Assembly (NCBI RefSeq): GCF_037892605.1
Contig: NZ_JBBKTU010000001.1
Span: forward strand, 2,294,001-2,358,000
Source of the DNA: Lacibacter sp. H407
GTDB taxonomy: Bacteria > Bacteroidota > Bacteroidia > Chitinophagales > Chitinophagaceae
Direction: 5' to 3'
DNA: 64,000 nt
How positions within the stretch are numbered: position 1 is the first letter of the stretch; each line of letters starts with the position of its first letter. The position numbers and the translations under genes were made by a program. Shown piece by piece: positions 26,067-35,635 of the stretch. The notes under the pieces are model-generated. The model ran no database searches. It was given only the letters and a program-made list of their open reading frames with translations, and was not told where the DNA came from.

Positions 26067-26466
26067 AAAAATTAGTTTTAATTGAATAAACGGTTAACTA
26101 TTGAAGATACAGTTATGATACCCTGTTTTCCAGTGAGCGAAGTCATGGATTATTGTGATTGTGGGAAGGAAATTCCACTTCAGATAGGCATACTTTGCAA
26201 TAAGGCGTAGACATTTCAATAGGAATTCAAAATAAGAAACGGATTCTTGGATTTTGTAGTTTTTGACGGTTCCATTTAAAGTTTGGCAAGGTTTTTATCC
26301 TTCTTTGTGCAGCACAGCAATTGTAATTGCCGAATCTATCTGTACAGGCGCATAAGTAATCATTGATGAATGTATGTTGATACATTTTCATCGATAAAAT
26401 TATTTATGGAATTACGTCTGCATGCCCGAAAAGCATCTGCATTAATCATTTATTAAAAAGAATGTT
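26067..26466. other. 400-bp intergenic region between peroxiredoxin and OmpA-lipoprotein genes
   Basis: No open frame of coding character and no RNA gene was seen. It is the shared upstream region of two divergent genes. TTTGGCA followed by a T-run at about 26282-26297 recalls the -24 part of a sigma-54 promoter, but the -12 GC is missing, so I do not call it. Confidence 0.4.
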
Positions 26467-27336
26467 ATGAAACTGAATTACCTGGTAGCAGTTATCTGCG
26501 CCGCACTATTATTTACATCTTGTGTTAGCAGTAAGAAGTTTAAAAAATCGCAGGCCGACTATGCACAATTGCAAACCCGTTATGTAACGCTTGAGGGAAC
26601 ATTGGCTGATTGTAATAACCAGAAAGCCGGACTGGAGCGGGAAAAAGCAGATCTCAACAAACGCATTGCCGATCTCAACAAAGAAATTGAAAACATCAAG
26701 CAGAATTATACACAGGCTGTAATGCAATTAGAAAATCTGTCGGTAATCTCCAAACAACAGGCCGAAAGTATTAAACAATCTTTGCAGAACATTGGTGCAA
26801 AAGACGCTTACATTCAAACCTTGCAACAACAAATGGCTTATAAAGATTCGCTCAATATGGTATTGGTGATGAATTTGAAAGGAGCTATTGGCAATATTGA
26901 AGATGAAGACATTAATATTAAAGTAGATAAAGGGGTAGTGTACATTGATATCTCCGATAAATTATTATTCAAGAGTGGCAGCTATGATGTAACAGATCGG
27001 GCAAAAGAAGTATTAGGTAAAGTTGCATTGGTATTAAAGAATCAACCCGATATTGAATTTATGGTGGAAGGACATACCGATAACGTTCCTTTCCGTGGTA
27101 ATGCATCATTGATCGACAATTGGGATTTAAGTGTAAAACGTGCAACTGCTATTGTTCGTTTATTGCAGAAACAATATGGTTTAGATCCGGCGAAAATGGC
27201 AGCTGCCGGTCGTGGTGAATATCACCCAGTAGGGACTAATGATACAAAAGAAGGAAAGGCATTGAACAGGAGAACAAGAATTGTGATTCTTCCACAGTTA
27301 GATCAGTTCTTTAAATTGTTAGAGCCGCAGAAATAA
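26467..27336 (+). CDS. OmpA-family lipoprotein with coiled coil
   Basis: 289 residues. The lipoprotein signal ends at Cys19 (ALLFTSC). Residues about 30-125 are heptad-like and rich in K, E, Q and L (KADLNKRIADLNKEIENIKQ), a coiled coil. The C-terminal OmpA domain (about 180-280) has the peptidoglycan-binding motifs FMVEGHTDNVPF, LSVKRATAIVRLL, AAAGRGEYHPVGTND and LNRRTRIVI. It probably links the outer membrane to the cell wall. A strong terminator follows. Confidence 0.92.
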   Translation: MKLNYLVAVICAALLFTSCVSSKKFKKSQADYAQLQTRYVTLEGTLADCNNQKAGLEREKADLNKRIADLNKEIENIKQNYTQAVMQLENLSVISKQQAESIKQSLQNIGAKDAYIQTLQQQMAYKDSLNMVLVMNLKGAIGNIEDEDINIKVDKGVVYIDISDKLLFKSGSYDVTDRAKEVLGKVALVLKNQPDIEFMVEGHTDNVPFRGNASLIDNWDLSVKRATAIVRLLQKQYGLDPAKMAAAGRGEYHPVGTNDTKEGKALNRRTRIVILPQLDQFFKLLEPQK

Positions 27337-27354
27337 TAATCAATCAGCATAAAT

Positions 27355-27384
27355 CGAAAAGGCCACAGTAATGTGGCCTTTTCG
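27355..27384. terminator. Bidirectional terminator after the OmpA-family gene
   Basis: CGAAAAGGCCACA (27355-27367) and TGTGGCCTTTTCG (27372-27384) form a perfect 13-bp stem with a GTAA loop between convergent genes. Confidence 0.9.
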
Positions 27385-27405
27385 TATTGAAAGCAAATGC
27401 TTCTA

Positions 27406-28947
27406 TCAATTTGTTGTATATACTTTAATAAAACCATCCGTTTCGCTGCTGGCAATAAATAAACTTTTACCATTTGGGCTTTTATCGGCTGATACAAATA
27501 ACACACCTTCAGGTCCAACGCCTGTATTGAGCCATTGACTGAACACCGGTTTAGTTGGGTTTGTAATATCGTAGATCATTACGGCATTGGCTCTTTCCAA
27601 ACCAACAAACAACAGGCTCTTGTTTCCAACACGACCGGTGGTAATGCCTTCCGGTTCGCAACCTTTATCATCGCTTCTTCCATCAGGATATTTGCCAAGT
27701 TCATTTGCTTTCAGATCGATCTGGTTTTTGCTATCATAAACCAATTGACCAGTTAAACCATTCCAGATGCTGAATGAGCGTGCACCATAAGAATACAATT
27801 CATCATAATCACCATCGCCATCGGTATCGCCCAATGTAGTGGTGATATTTAAACGACCAAGTTGTGGATTTGTTTTTAATGCTGCAGCATCAGGAAATGC
27901 AAGTGCATCCAATAGAATAGGTGGTAAATTTGGTTCATGGATGCGTCTTATTTCTGAAAAGCCTGCATATTCTCTGGCATCTCCTTCATTGGCAGAGTAA
28001 ATAAACGGAACACCATTGTGACTGTTTACAGCAATCGCATCAGGTAAATACATTCCTTTTACCGGCCAGTTTCCGAAAATAACACCACCATCTCTGTCAC
28101 TTGGATCAATTGTATTCATCGGGTTGTTGTAATCCTTAAACCCTAATGGAAAAATATCCGTAATGGTTTTTGTAGTGAGATCAATTTTAGCAATACCATT
28201 GTTCTCCTGCAAGGTAACCCATGCAGTTTGGCTGTTGCTTGCAACTGCAATGTATTCAGGTTCTACATCCTGTTCAAAACTTGCATTTTTGCCAAACAAA
28301 CGAAAGCCTTTTGTTTTTAATTCAGCCGCTCTTGTAGCAAACTTGCTGAAGTCAATTGTTGTGGCTGTGTAGTTATTATTTACATCAATAATTGAAACTG
28401 TGCCCAGCGGGTCAATGGTATAGGAATCATTTGGCTCACCTTCGTTTGCTGTAAGAATAAAATTACCATCGGGTGTAAACGTGATCATATCAGGTAATGC
28501 ACCAACAGTTACAACGGCAATAGCATCATATGTTGTTGTATTAAATACAACCACTTTACCATTATTTGTTTTAGGAATTGCTTCAATTGCTGCTGCAAGT
28601 TTGCCATTGCTCACACTCACACTATTTACCAATCCACCATAAATGGCAATATTGATATTTCCTGTAACTACAGGCGATGCAGGATTACTTAGATCAACAA
28701 CTTCAATACGATTATTACCTGCGCTGTTGTTTACCACAAATAGTTTTTTTGTATCGGCATCGTAGGTACTGATCTCGGCAGCACCAAGTCCGCCACCAAT
28801 GGCAAGACTGCCTATTTCTGAAAAGCTGCTTGACTCCTGGCGTGCGGCAAAGCCAGTATTCTGTTTCGAATCTTGTTGGTCTGTACCAAGCTTTGTACAG
28901 GCATTCAGTAATACAATGCTGCTGATGAGTAAAAGGGATTTTCTCAT
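27406..28947 (-). CDS. Choice-of-anchor I family beta-propeller lipoprotein
   Basis: 513 residues. The signal MRKSLLLISSIVLLNAC gives a lipoprotein with Cys17. The rest is a beta-propeller with repeated blocks such as VVDLSNPASPVV, PDMITFTPDGNFILTANEGEPNDSY, and GVPFIYSANEGDAREYAGF. These match the choice-of-anchor I (mesenchyme-specific glycoprotein-like) family, extracellular proteins of unknown activity. A calcium-like DTDGDGDYDELY loop lies at about residue 370. It is probably surface-exposed or periplasmic. No co-transcribed partner is evident. Confidence 0.85.
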   Translation of the reverse strand: MRKSLLLISSIVLLNACTKLGTDQQDSKQNTGFAARQESSSFSEIGSLAIGGGLGAAEISTYDADTKKLFVVNNSAGNNRIEVVDLSNPASPVVTGNINIAIYGGLVNSVSVSNGKLAAAIEAIPKTNNGKVVVFNTTTYDAIAVVTVGALPDMITFTPDGNFILTANEGEPNDSYTIDPLGTVSIIDVNNNYTATTIDFSKFATRAAELKTKGFRLFGKNASFEQDVEPEYIAVASNSQTAWVTLQENNGIAKIDLTTKTITDIFPLGFKDYNNPMNTIDPSDRDGGVIFGNWPVKGMYLPDAIAVNSHNGVPFIYSANEGDAREYAGFSEIRRIHEPNLPPILLDALAFPDAAALKTNPQLGRLNITTTLGDTDGDGDYDELYSYGARSFSIWNGLTGQLVYDSKNQIDLKANELGKYPDGRSDDKGCEPEGITTGRVGNKSLLFVGLERANAVMIYDITNPTKPVFSQWLNTGVGPEGVLFVSADKSPNGKSLFIASSETDGFIKVYTTN

Positions 28948-29103
28948 TTTGTAAGTTTATTAGTTGAGCGGCAATGGTAGCGGGAGATTGTTAAGGGAAT
29001 ATGACGGGAAGGTTATGAAAAGATGAAGTAAGGCTGCAGTTTCGCTCTTACCTGCTTGCAGATTTTCTTTTTTGATTTTATATTAACGGATAAATAGCAG
29101 CCT

Positions 29104-29670
29104 ATGCAAGTCATCAGAAGTATTCAAAACCGCATTTATGAAATAAGGGGAGAACGGGTAATGTTAGATTTTGACCTGGCAGCCCTTTATGATGTTCCTA
29201 CAAAAGTCCTTAATCAGTCCGTAAAGCGGAATATTGCAAGATTTCCCAAAGATTTTATGTTTCAACTGACTGTTGAGGATTATGAATCCATTCGTTTTCA
29301 GGTAGAAACACTGGAGGCATCTAATTCTTCAAGGTCACAAATTGTGACCTTGAAAACTGGCCGTGGGCATAACAGGAAATATATGCCTTACGCCTTCACC
29401 GAACAAGGTGTAGCTATGCTCAGCGGCATCCTTAGTAGCGACAATGCCATTCAAATGAACATTGCCATCATGCGGGCTTTTGTAGAAATCAGAAGAATAT
29501 TGCTGAAAGAAAATGATTTGAAAGAACAACTAAAAGAAATCAAGGAACGATTGGGCGAACATGATGTGCAACTCAACCAGATTTACGATGCGATGGAAAA
29601 TCTGCTTGATGAAAAAGCTGCGGACCGGAAGTGGGATGAGCGGGAGAGGATTGGGTTTAGGAAAAAATAA
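29104..29670 (+). CDS. ORF6N domain protein
   Basis: 188 residues. The ORF6N DNA-binding domain covers residues 5-95: IRSIQNRIYEIRGERVMLDFDLAALYDVPTKVLNQSVKRNIARFPKDFMFQLT. AFTEQGVAMLSGILSSDNAIQMNIAIMRAFVEIRR follows, then a coiled coil (NDLKEQLKEIKERLGEHDVQLNQIYDAMENLL). Such proteins are found in phages and as isolated chromosomal genes in Bacteroidota; their role is unclear. There are no other phage genes nearby. A GC-richer non-coding block follows. Confidence 0.9.
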   Translation: MQVIRSIQNRIYEIRGERVMLDFDLAALYDVPTKVLNQSVKRNIARFPKDFMFQLTVEDYESIRFQVETLEASNSSRSQIVTLKTGRGHNRKYMPYAFTEQGVAMLSGILSSDNAIQMNIAIMRAFVEIRRILLKENDLKEQLKEIKERLGEHDVQLNQIYDAMENLLDEKAADRKWDERERIGFRKK

Positions 29671-29878
29671 TGGCTGATAGAAATATTCCGCCCACGGGCT
29701 GCCGGATTGCAGCGGCACCGCAGCGTAGCGGAGGTACAGCGAAAAGCCGGAACTACTGTCGCCCAAAGCCCTAAAGGTCACAGCCCCAATCCTAATTCCC
29801 CAAAACTTCAGGCCGGCCCAGCCCCAATTTCCCCACATCCATTCCCCAAATTGCCAATTTTTCCGCTTTTCGAACATT
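29671..29878. repeat. GC-rich block upstream of the suf operon
   Basis: About 200 bp whose base composition differs from its surroundings (runs such as CCGCAGCGTAGCGGAGG and GGCCGGCCCAGCCCC). The frame on the minus strand is low in coding character. It contains short inverted pairs and may be a dispersed repeat. A similar GC-rich passage lies at about 51745-51900. I cannot assign a function. Confidence 0.35.
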
Positions 29879-29924
29879 ATCTATACTTTTTCGTATAGAT
29901 TAATCTGTACTTTTGTGTATAGAT
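29879..29924 (+). promoter_or_regulatory. Twin palindromic operators over the suf promoter
   Basis: Site 1 is ATCTATAC-N6-GTATAGAT (29879-29900, perfect 8-bp arms). Site 2 is ATCTGTAC-N6-GTATAGAT (29903-29924, one mismatch). The centres are 24 bp apart, so both sites lie on roughly the same helix face. TACTTTTG (29908-29915), an exact TAnnTTTG -7 element, is embedded in site 2. A bound dimer would block RNA polymerase. The obvious candidate is the Rrf2 regulator encoded at the end of the same operon. Confidence 0.75.
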
Positions 29925-29970
29925 AGTAATTGTTCAAGATTTTAGGTAAACAGATTAAACAAATCGAATC

Positions 29971-31416
29971 ATGAGTGAGATGCTCAATACACTGGAGCAA
30001 ACGGCCCTGAGTGAGTACAAATATGGTTGGGTAACCGACATTGAAGCCGACGAGGCGCCTCCCGGACTAAGCGAAGACATTGTGCGTTTCATCAGCGCCA
30101 AAAAGAACGAACCCGAGTGGATGCTGGAATGGAGACTTAAAGCCTACCGTCATTGGTTAAAAATGACCGAGCCGGAATGGGCCAATGTGAAATACCCAAA
30201 GGTTGATTACAATTCCATTAAATATTACAGCGCTCCCAAGCAAAAGAAAACGCTCAACAGTTTAGACGAGGTAGACCCTGAATTACGGGCTACGTTTGAA
30301 AAGCTGGGCATTTCTTTGGATGAGCAAAAGCGTTTGAGTAATGTGGCGGTGGATGCGGTGATCGATTCCGTTTCTATTGCAACAACATTTAAAAAAGAAC
30401 TTGCTGAGCTCGGTATTATTTTCTGCAGCATGAGTGAAGCGGTACAGGAACATCCTGAACTCATCAAAAAATGGTTGGGTTCGGTTGTGCCGATGACAGA
30501 CAATTATTTCTCTGCATTGAACAGTGCGGTGTTCAGCGATGGTAGTTTCTGCTACATTCCAAAAGGTGTAAAAAGTCCGATGGAGTTGAGTACGTACTTC
30601 CGCATCAACGCCGAAAACACGGGACAGTTTGAGCGTACATTGATCGTTGCCGAAGAAGGCAGCTATGTAAGTTACCTCGAAGGTTGTACTGCTCCTATGC
30701 GTGATGAAAATCAATTGCACGCTGCGGTGGTTGAAATTGTTGCACTCGATAATGCTGAAGTAAAATATTCAACCGTACAAAACTGGTACCCTGGCGATAA
30801 AGATGGTAAAGGTGGTATCTACAACTTCGTTACGAAGCGTGGTATTTGTGCAGGTGTAAATTCAAAGATCAGCTGGACACAGGTTGAAACTGGTTCTGCT
30901 GTAACATGGAAATATCCTTCAGTAATTCTGAAAGGTGATAACAGCCAGGGTGAATTTTATTCTGTTGCTGTTACCAACAATCATCAGCAAGCCGATACCG
31001 GTACCAAGATGATGCACATTGGTAAGAACACAAGAAGCCGCATTGTATCGAAAGGTATTTCTGCAGGCTTCAGTCAAAACTCCTATCGTGGCTTGGTGCA
31101 GGTTGGTAAGAATGCTGTTAATGCAAGAAACTTTTCACAGTGTGATAGTTTGTTGCTCGGCGATAAATGTGGTGCACACACTTTCCCTTACATTGAAGTA
31201 AAGAACAGCACTGCTCAGGTAGAGCATGAAGCCACCACTTCTAAAATTGGTGAAGACCAGATCTTCTATTGCAATCAACGTGGCTTGGATACAGAAACTG
31301 CAGTTGCATTGATCATTAATGGTTTTGCTAAAGAAGTAATGAATCAGTTGCCGATGGAGTTTGCTGTGGAAGCACAGAAACTGTTGGCGATCTCATTAGA
31401 AGGAAGTGTTGGTTAA
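29971..31416 (+). CDS. sufB: Fe-S cluster scaffold protein SufB
   Basis: 481 residues. With SufC and SufD it forms the SufBC2D scaffold that builds [Fe-S] clusters. Recognisable passages are [59 protein letters not shown], and the C-terminal [21 protein letters not shown] with the conserved Glu/Cys region. It is the first gene of the operon, 47 bp after the twin operators. The ATG ([10 protein letters not shown]) at 29971 is the only good start. Confidence 0.97.
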   Translation: MSEMLNTLEQTALSEYKYGWVTDIEADEAPPGLSEDIVRFISAKKNEPEWMLEWRLKAYRHWLKMTEPEWANVKYPKVDYNSIKYYSAPKQKKTLNSLDEVDPELRATFEKLGISLDEQKRLSNVAVDAVIDSVSIATTFKKELAELGIIFCSMSEAVQEHPELIKKWLGSVVPMTDNYFSALNSAVFSDGSFCYIPKGVKSPMELSTYFRINAENTGQFERTLIVAEEGSYVSYLEGCTAPMRDENQLHAAVVEIVALDNAEVKYSTVQNWYPGDKDGKGGIYNFVTKRGICAGVNSKISWTQVETGSAVTWKYPSVILKGDNSQGEFYSVAVTNNHQQADTGTKMMHIGKNTRSRIVSKGISAGFSQNSYRGLVQVGKNAVNARNFSQCDSLLLGDKCGAHTFPYIEVKNSTAQVEHEATTSKIGEDQIFYCNQRGLDTETAVALIINGFAKEVMNQLPMEFAVEAQKLLAISLEGSVG

Positions 31417-31448
31417 TCAAATTTTCAAATTCACAATTTTCAAAGTAT

Positions 31449-32213
31449 ATGTTATCAATAAAAAATTTACAGGCAAGGATTGAAGAGAAGGAAATCTTAA
31501 AAGGTATCAATCTTGATATTAAACCAGGTGAAGTACATGCCATCATGGGACCAAACGGTAGCGGTAAATCTACATTAGCTTCTGTATTGGCTGGTCGTGC
31601 TGATTACGAAGTAACCGCCGGCAGTGTTGAGTTCTTGGGAAAAGATCTGTTAGAGCTTTCTCCTGAAGATCGTGCACGTGAAGGTGTGTTCCTTGCATTT
31701 CAATACCCAATTGAAATTCCCGGTGTAAGCACCACCAACTTTGTAAAAACAGCGGTGAACGAAATTCGAAAGTATCGTGGTGAAGAACCAATGGATGCAG
31801 TTGCTTTCTTAAAGCTGATGAAAGAAAGAATGAAGCTTGTGAATATTGACCAGGCTTTGTTAAGCCGTTCATTGAACGAAGGTTTCAGCGGTGGTGAAAA
31901 GAAACGTAATGAAATTTTCCAGATGGCGATGCTTGAACCAAAGCTGGCGATCCTGGATGAAACAGATAGTGGTTTGGATATTGATGCCCTGCGTATTGTT
32001 GCAGAAGGTGTAAACAAACTCAAATCAAAAGACAACGCTACATTGGTGATTACGCACTACCAACGCTTGCTCGATTATATCGTTCCTGATTATGTACACA
32101 TCCTCTACAAAGGACGTATTGTAAAAACAGGTGGTAAAGAATTAGCACTTGAACTGGAAGAAAAAGGATACGATTTCATTAAAGAAGAATTGGGAGAAGA
32201 AGTAGAAGCGTAA
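31449..32213 (+). CDS. sufC: Fe-S assembly ATPase SufC
   Basis: 254 residues, ABC-type ATPase without membrane part. Walker A GPNGSGKST (37-45), signature FSGGEKKRNEIFQ, Walker B LAILDETDSGLD and the switch His in VITHYQRLL are present. It drives conformational change of the SufBCD scaffold. It lies 32 bp after sufB. Confidence 0.97.
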   Translation: MLSIKNLQARIEEKEILKGINLDIKPGEVHAIMGPNGSGKSTLASVLAGRADYEVTAGSVEFLGKDLLELSPEDRAREGVFLAFQYPIEIPGVSTTNFVKTAVNEIRKYRGEEPMDAVAFLKLMKERMKLVNIDQALLSRSLNEGFSGGEKKRNEIFQMAMLEPKLAILDETDSGLDIDALRIVAEGVNKLKSKDNATLVITHYQRLLDYIVPDYVHILYKGRIVKTGGKELALELEEKGYDFIKEELGEEVEA

Positions 32214-32219
32214 ACATTG

Positions 32220-32278
32220 CTCACAGATTAAAGAGATTTACACAGATTTTTTCTGTGGTCATCAGTGAAATCAGTGAG
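32220..32278. repeat. CTCACAGATT palindromic repeat between sufC and sufD
   Basis: CTCACAGATT at the left and AATCAGTGAG at the right end make an imperfect palindrome of 59 bp; the inner words ACACAGA and TCTGTGG also pair. A longer relative lies at 35636-35747. Confidence 0.6.
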
Positions 32279-32293
32279 AGAAAAAAAATCAAG

Positions 32294-33601
32294 ATGTCAG
32301 AATTAAAAGAATTAATACAGGATAAGCTCAATAAAGAATCGTTCAGTGGGAATGGTTCATTAAAGGCTTTGAGTCAAAAAGGATTGGAACTGTTCAATGA
32401 GCAGGGCATTCCAACGGTAAAGCATGAAGAGTGGAAGTATACACGTATCAGTGCTGTGCTCAACAAAGATTTTTCTTATGCAGAAGGTGCAACAGCAATC
32501 ACTGCAAAGGACGTGGAAGAGTTTCGTTTGCCGGGTCATGAAGCAGCCAACGAATTGGTATTTGTAAACGGCATTTATCATGCAGAACTTTCTAATATCC
32601 AATCATCTGTTGACGAGTTGGTGATTCTTCCGTTGAGTGAAGCAGTGAAAGGCGAATACAAATCGATTGTTGACAGCAATCTTGGTCATAGCGCCGGTTA
32701 TCATAAAGATGGGATCAATGCCTTGAACAATGCGTTTGCTTACCAGGGCTTGTTTATTTCTGTAAAGAAAAACAAATCTGTAGAGCATCCTTTGTATTGC
32801 TATTATATTAACGATGCAAGAACAGTGAATGTGTTATCGCAACCACGTACGTTGATTCACGTGGCAGTGAATGCAGAAGTAAAGATCGTTGAAGAAGAAG
32901 TAACGATTGGTACAAGTGATTCATTCATCAATAAGATCTCTGAAATTGTTGTTGAAGAAAATGCACAGGTGCATTTATATAAAATTCAGAACGAGGACAG
33001 TCACAGCAGTTGCGTAAAAACAACCCATGTGCGCCAGGTAGGGGTGAGCAAGGTGAATTCTGTAACCATTACACTCAATGGTGGTGTTATCCGAAACAAC
33101 CTCAACTTTATTTTAGAAGCGCCGGGTTGCGAAAGCAATATGTATGGATTGTATTGCGTGAAAGGTGATACACATGTAGATAATCATACCATCGTTGACA
33201 ACAAAATGCCTAACAGTTTAAGCAATGAATTGTACAAAGGCATTATTGATGAAAATGCAACGGCGGTGTTCAATGGTAAGATTTTTGTACGTCAGGATGC
33301 ACAAAAGACAAACGCTTATCAAAGCAATAAGAATATTTTATTGAGCGATACTGCAACCGTGAACACCAAACCACAGCTGGAGATTTTTGCTGATGATGTA
33401 AAATGTTCTCACGGTTGTACCATTGGCAGACTGGATGATGAGGCATTGTTTTACCTGCAATCAAGAGGTATTGGTGATAAAGCTGCAAAAGCTTTATTAC
33501 TGCATGCGTTCGCTATTGAGATTTTGGAGAAGATTGAACTGGAGCCGATCCGCCAGTATGTAGATCAGATCATTTCTGAGCGTTTGGATTTTGAAATATA
33601 A
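32294..33601 (+). CDS. sufD: Fe-S cluster scaffold protein SufD
   Basis: 435 residues, SufB/SufD family. N-terminal helical part (LIQDKLNKESFSGNGSLKALSQKGLELFNEQG, KHEEWKYTRISAVLN), then the beta-helix and the C-terminal KCSHGCTIGRLDDEALFYLQSRGIGDKAAKALLLHAFA, which includes the conserved Cys-His. ATG 32294 is preferred to the GTG at 32255, which lies inside the repeat. It partners with SufB and SufC. Confidence 0.95.
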   Translation: MSELKELIQDKLNKESFSGNGSLKALSQKGLELFNEQGIPTVKHEEWKYTRISAVLNKDFSYAEGATAITAKDVEEFRLPGHEAANELVFVNGIYHAELSNIQSSVDELVILPLSEAVKGEYKSIVDSNLGHSAGYHKDGINALNNAFAYQGLFISVKKNKSVEHPLYCYYINDARTVNVLSQPRTLIHVAVNAEVKIVEEEVTIGTSDSFINKISEIVVEENAQVHLYKIQNEDSHSSCVKTTHVRQVGVSKVNSVTITLNGGVIRNNLNFILEAPGCESNMYGLYCVKGDTHVDNHTIVDNKMPNSLSNELYKGIIDENATAVFNGKIFVRQDAQKTNAYQSNKNILLSDTATVNTKPQLEIFADDVKCSHGCTIGRLDDEALFYLQSRGIGDKAAKALLLHAFAIEILEKIELEPIRQYVDQIISERLDFEI

Positions 33602-33631
33602 TTGAAGTGTAAGTCGCATAAATAGAAACTT

Positions 33632-34873
33632 ATGTCAGCAACAGCTTTACATATTGCGTTTGATGTAGATCAGGTAAGAAGACACTTTCCGATATTGAAG
33701 CGTGAGGTAAAAGGAAAGCCCTTGGTCTATTTTGATAATGCAGCCACTACACAGAAACCTGTAGAAGTGATTGATGCGTTATCAAGCTACTATCAATATT
33801 TTAATGCAAATATCCACCGTGGTATTCACTCACTCGCTGAAGAAGCAACTGCAGCTTACGAAGCAACAAGAGATACGGTGCAACAATTCATTAATGCCAA
33901 GCAACGTGAAGAAATCATTTTCACAAGAGGTGTAACTGAAAGCATCAATCTCGTTGCATATACATGGGCACGTACAAATCTGAAAGCCGGTGATGAGATC
34001 ATCATCAGCGGAATGGAACATCACAGCAATATTGTTCCCTGGCAGTTGATCACTGAAATGACAGGTGCAAAACTGAAAGTGATTCCTGTTGATGATAATG
34101 GTGAATTGATGATGGATGAATTTCACAAACTGCTGAGCGAAAAAGTGAAGCTGGTTTCTGTAGTGCATGCATCCAATTCACTTGGTACTATCAACCCTGT
34201 AAAAGAAATGATTGATGCAGCACATAAGATTGGAGCAATTGTAATGCTGGATGGTGCACAATCAACTGTTCATTTAGATATTGATGTGGAGGAACTCGAT
34301 TGTGATTTCTTTGCCATCAGTTCACATAAAGTATATGGCCCCACAGGTATTGGTGTGTTGTATGGCAAAAGAGCTTTGCTCGAGGCCATGCCTCCCTTCA
34401 TGGGCGGTGGTGAAATGATCAAAGACGTTACGTTTGAAAAAACAACCTGGAACGAATTGCCTTATAAGTTTGAAGCAGGTACACCCAATATTGCTGATAC
34501 TGTTGCATTAAAAGCAGCGATCGATTTTGTACAGCGCATCGGCAAGAAGCAGATCCGTTTACACGAAGAAGAACTGTTACGGTATGCAACAAAAGAATTA
34601 CAAAATATTGATGGCATCCGTTTAATTGGACAGGCAAAGCAGAAAGTAAGTGTTGCATCATTTGTCGTGGAAGGAGTTCATCCACAGGACTTAGGTATTC
34701 TGTTGGATAATCAAGGTGTGGCGGTACGTACAGGTCACCATTGCACACAGCCATTAATGAACCGCTTTGGTATCCCCGGCACTACAAGAGCAAGTTTTGC
34801 GATGTACAATACCAAAGACGAAATTGATGTGATGATTGCAGGGTTACATAAAGCAATTAAGTTATTAAGATGA
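33632..34873 (+). CDS. sufS: Cysteine desulfurase SufS
   Basis: 413 residues, type II PLP desulfurase. The PLP lysine is K233 in AISSHKVYGPTG. The persulfide cysteine is C371 in VRTGHHCTQPLM. GMEHHSNIVPWQ and GAQSTVHLDIDVEELDCDF also match. It takes sulfur from cysteine and hands it to SufE. The stop overlaps the sufE start (ATGA), so the two are translationally coupled. Confidence 0.97.
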   Translation: MSATALHIAFDVDQVRRHFPILKREVKGKPLVYFDNAATTQKPVEVIDALSSYYQYFNANIHRGIHSLAEEATAAYEATRDTVQQFINAKQREEIIFTRGVTESINLVAYTWARTNLKAGDEIIISGMEHHSNIVPWQLITEMTGAKLKVIPVDDNGELMMDEFHKLLSEKVKLVSVVHASNSLGTINPVKEMIDAAHKIGAIVMLDGAQSTVHLDIDVEELDCDFFAISSHKVYGPTGIGVLYGKRALLEAMPPFMGGGEMIKDVTFEKTTWNELPYKFEAGTPNIADTVALKAAIDFVQRIGKKQIRLHEEELLRYATKELQNIDGIRLIGQAKQKVSVASFVVEGVHPQDLGILLDNQGVAVRTGHHCTQPLMNRFGIPGTTRASFAMYNTKDEIDVMIAGLHKAIKLLR

Positions 34874-35313
34874 GTGAAGTGAAATCGATAGCAGAAATAG
34901 AAGAAGAAATAGTTGATGATTTTTCCCTGTTTGATACATGGGATGAAAAGTATGAATACATCATCGACATGGGGAAGAAGTTGAAGCCATTGGAAGATGA
35001 ACACAAGAAAGACGAGAATAAGATTAAAGGTTGTCAGAGTACTGTATGGATGGTGAGTGAGTTGAAAGATGGGAAAGTATATTACCGTGCAGAAAGTGAT
35101 GCCGTGATCGTAAAGGGTTTGGTGAGTATGCTCATTCGTGTATTGAGCGGACATGCACCGAAGGAGATCATTGATGCAAAGCTGGATTTTATTGATAAGA
35201 TCGGTATGAAGCAACACCTGGCGCAGACAAGAAGCAATGGTTTGCTGAGCATGGTGAAACAAATGAAATTAGATGCAACAGTTTATTTAGCACAACAAGC
35301 AAGTAAGAACTGA
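34870..35313 (+). CDS. sufE: Sulfur acceptor SufE
   Basis: 147 residues, normal for SufE. The sulfur-accepting cysteine is C55 in NKIKGCQSTVWM. DTWDEKYEYIIDMGKKL and VKGLVSMLIRVLSGHAPKEI are typical family segments. It accepts persulfide from SufS and stimulates the desulfurase. It is coupled to sufS (ATGA) and to the next gene (TGATG). Confidence 0.96.
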   Translation: MSEVKSIAEIEEEIVDDFSLFDTWDEKYEYIIDMGKKLKPLEDEHKKDENKIKGCQSTVWMVSELKDGKVYYRAESDAVIVKGLVSMLIRVLSGHAPKEIIDAKLDFIDKIGMKQHLAQTRSNGLLSMVKQMKLDATVYLAQQASKN

Positions 35314-35630
35314 TGAGTTTAAACAAAGAAGATATCAAAGAAAAGATCATCGAAAAACTGCAAACGGTATTCGATCCCGAGTTGCCGGTGAATATTTATG
35401 ATCTTGGATTGATCTATAATATTGATGTGAATGACAAGGGATATGCGAATATCACGATGACATTAACCGCACCAAGTTGTCCGGCCGCACAATCATTACC
35501 CGTTGAAGTAGATCAAAAGACAAGAGAAGTAGAAGGAGTGACGGATGCAAATGTGATGATCACCTGGACACCCAAGTGGGAGAAGAGTATGATGAGTGAA
35601 GTGGCAGCATTGGAATTAGGATTTATGTAG
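35313..35630 (+). CDS. SufT-like MIP18/DUF59 family protein
   Basis: 105 residues of the DUF59 (MIP18/PaaD) fold. FDPELPVNIYDLGLIYNIDVNDKGYANITMTLTAPSCPAAQSLP carries the conserved Asp-Pro-Glu and the Cys of the family. Such proteins help mature [Fe-S] proteins, and in suf clusters are called SufT. The start overlaps the sufE stop by one base. Confidence 0.93.
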   Translation: MSLNKEDIKEKIIEKLQTVFDPELPVNIYDLGLIYNIDVNDKGYANITMTLTAPSCPAAQSLPVEVDQKTREVEGVTDANVMITWTPKWEKSMMSEVAALELGFM

Positions 35631-35635
35631 AGTTG

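Noticed and set aside
26282-26297. Possible sigma-54 promoter upstream of the OmpA-like gene
   Set aside because: TTTGGCA fits the -24 element but the -12 GC dinucleotide is missing.
29104-29670. Prophage remnant suggested by ORF6N
   Set aside because: No integrase, structural or lysis genes and no attachment repeats nearby; isolated ORF6N genes are common.
29530-29877. 115-codon minus-strand frame over the GC-rich block
   Set aside because: It runs into the ORF6N gene in antisense and has low-complexity content; more likely a repeat than a gene.
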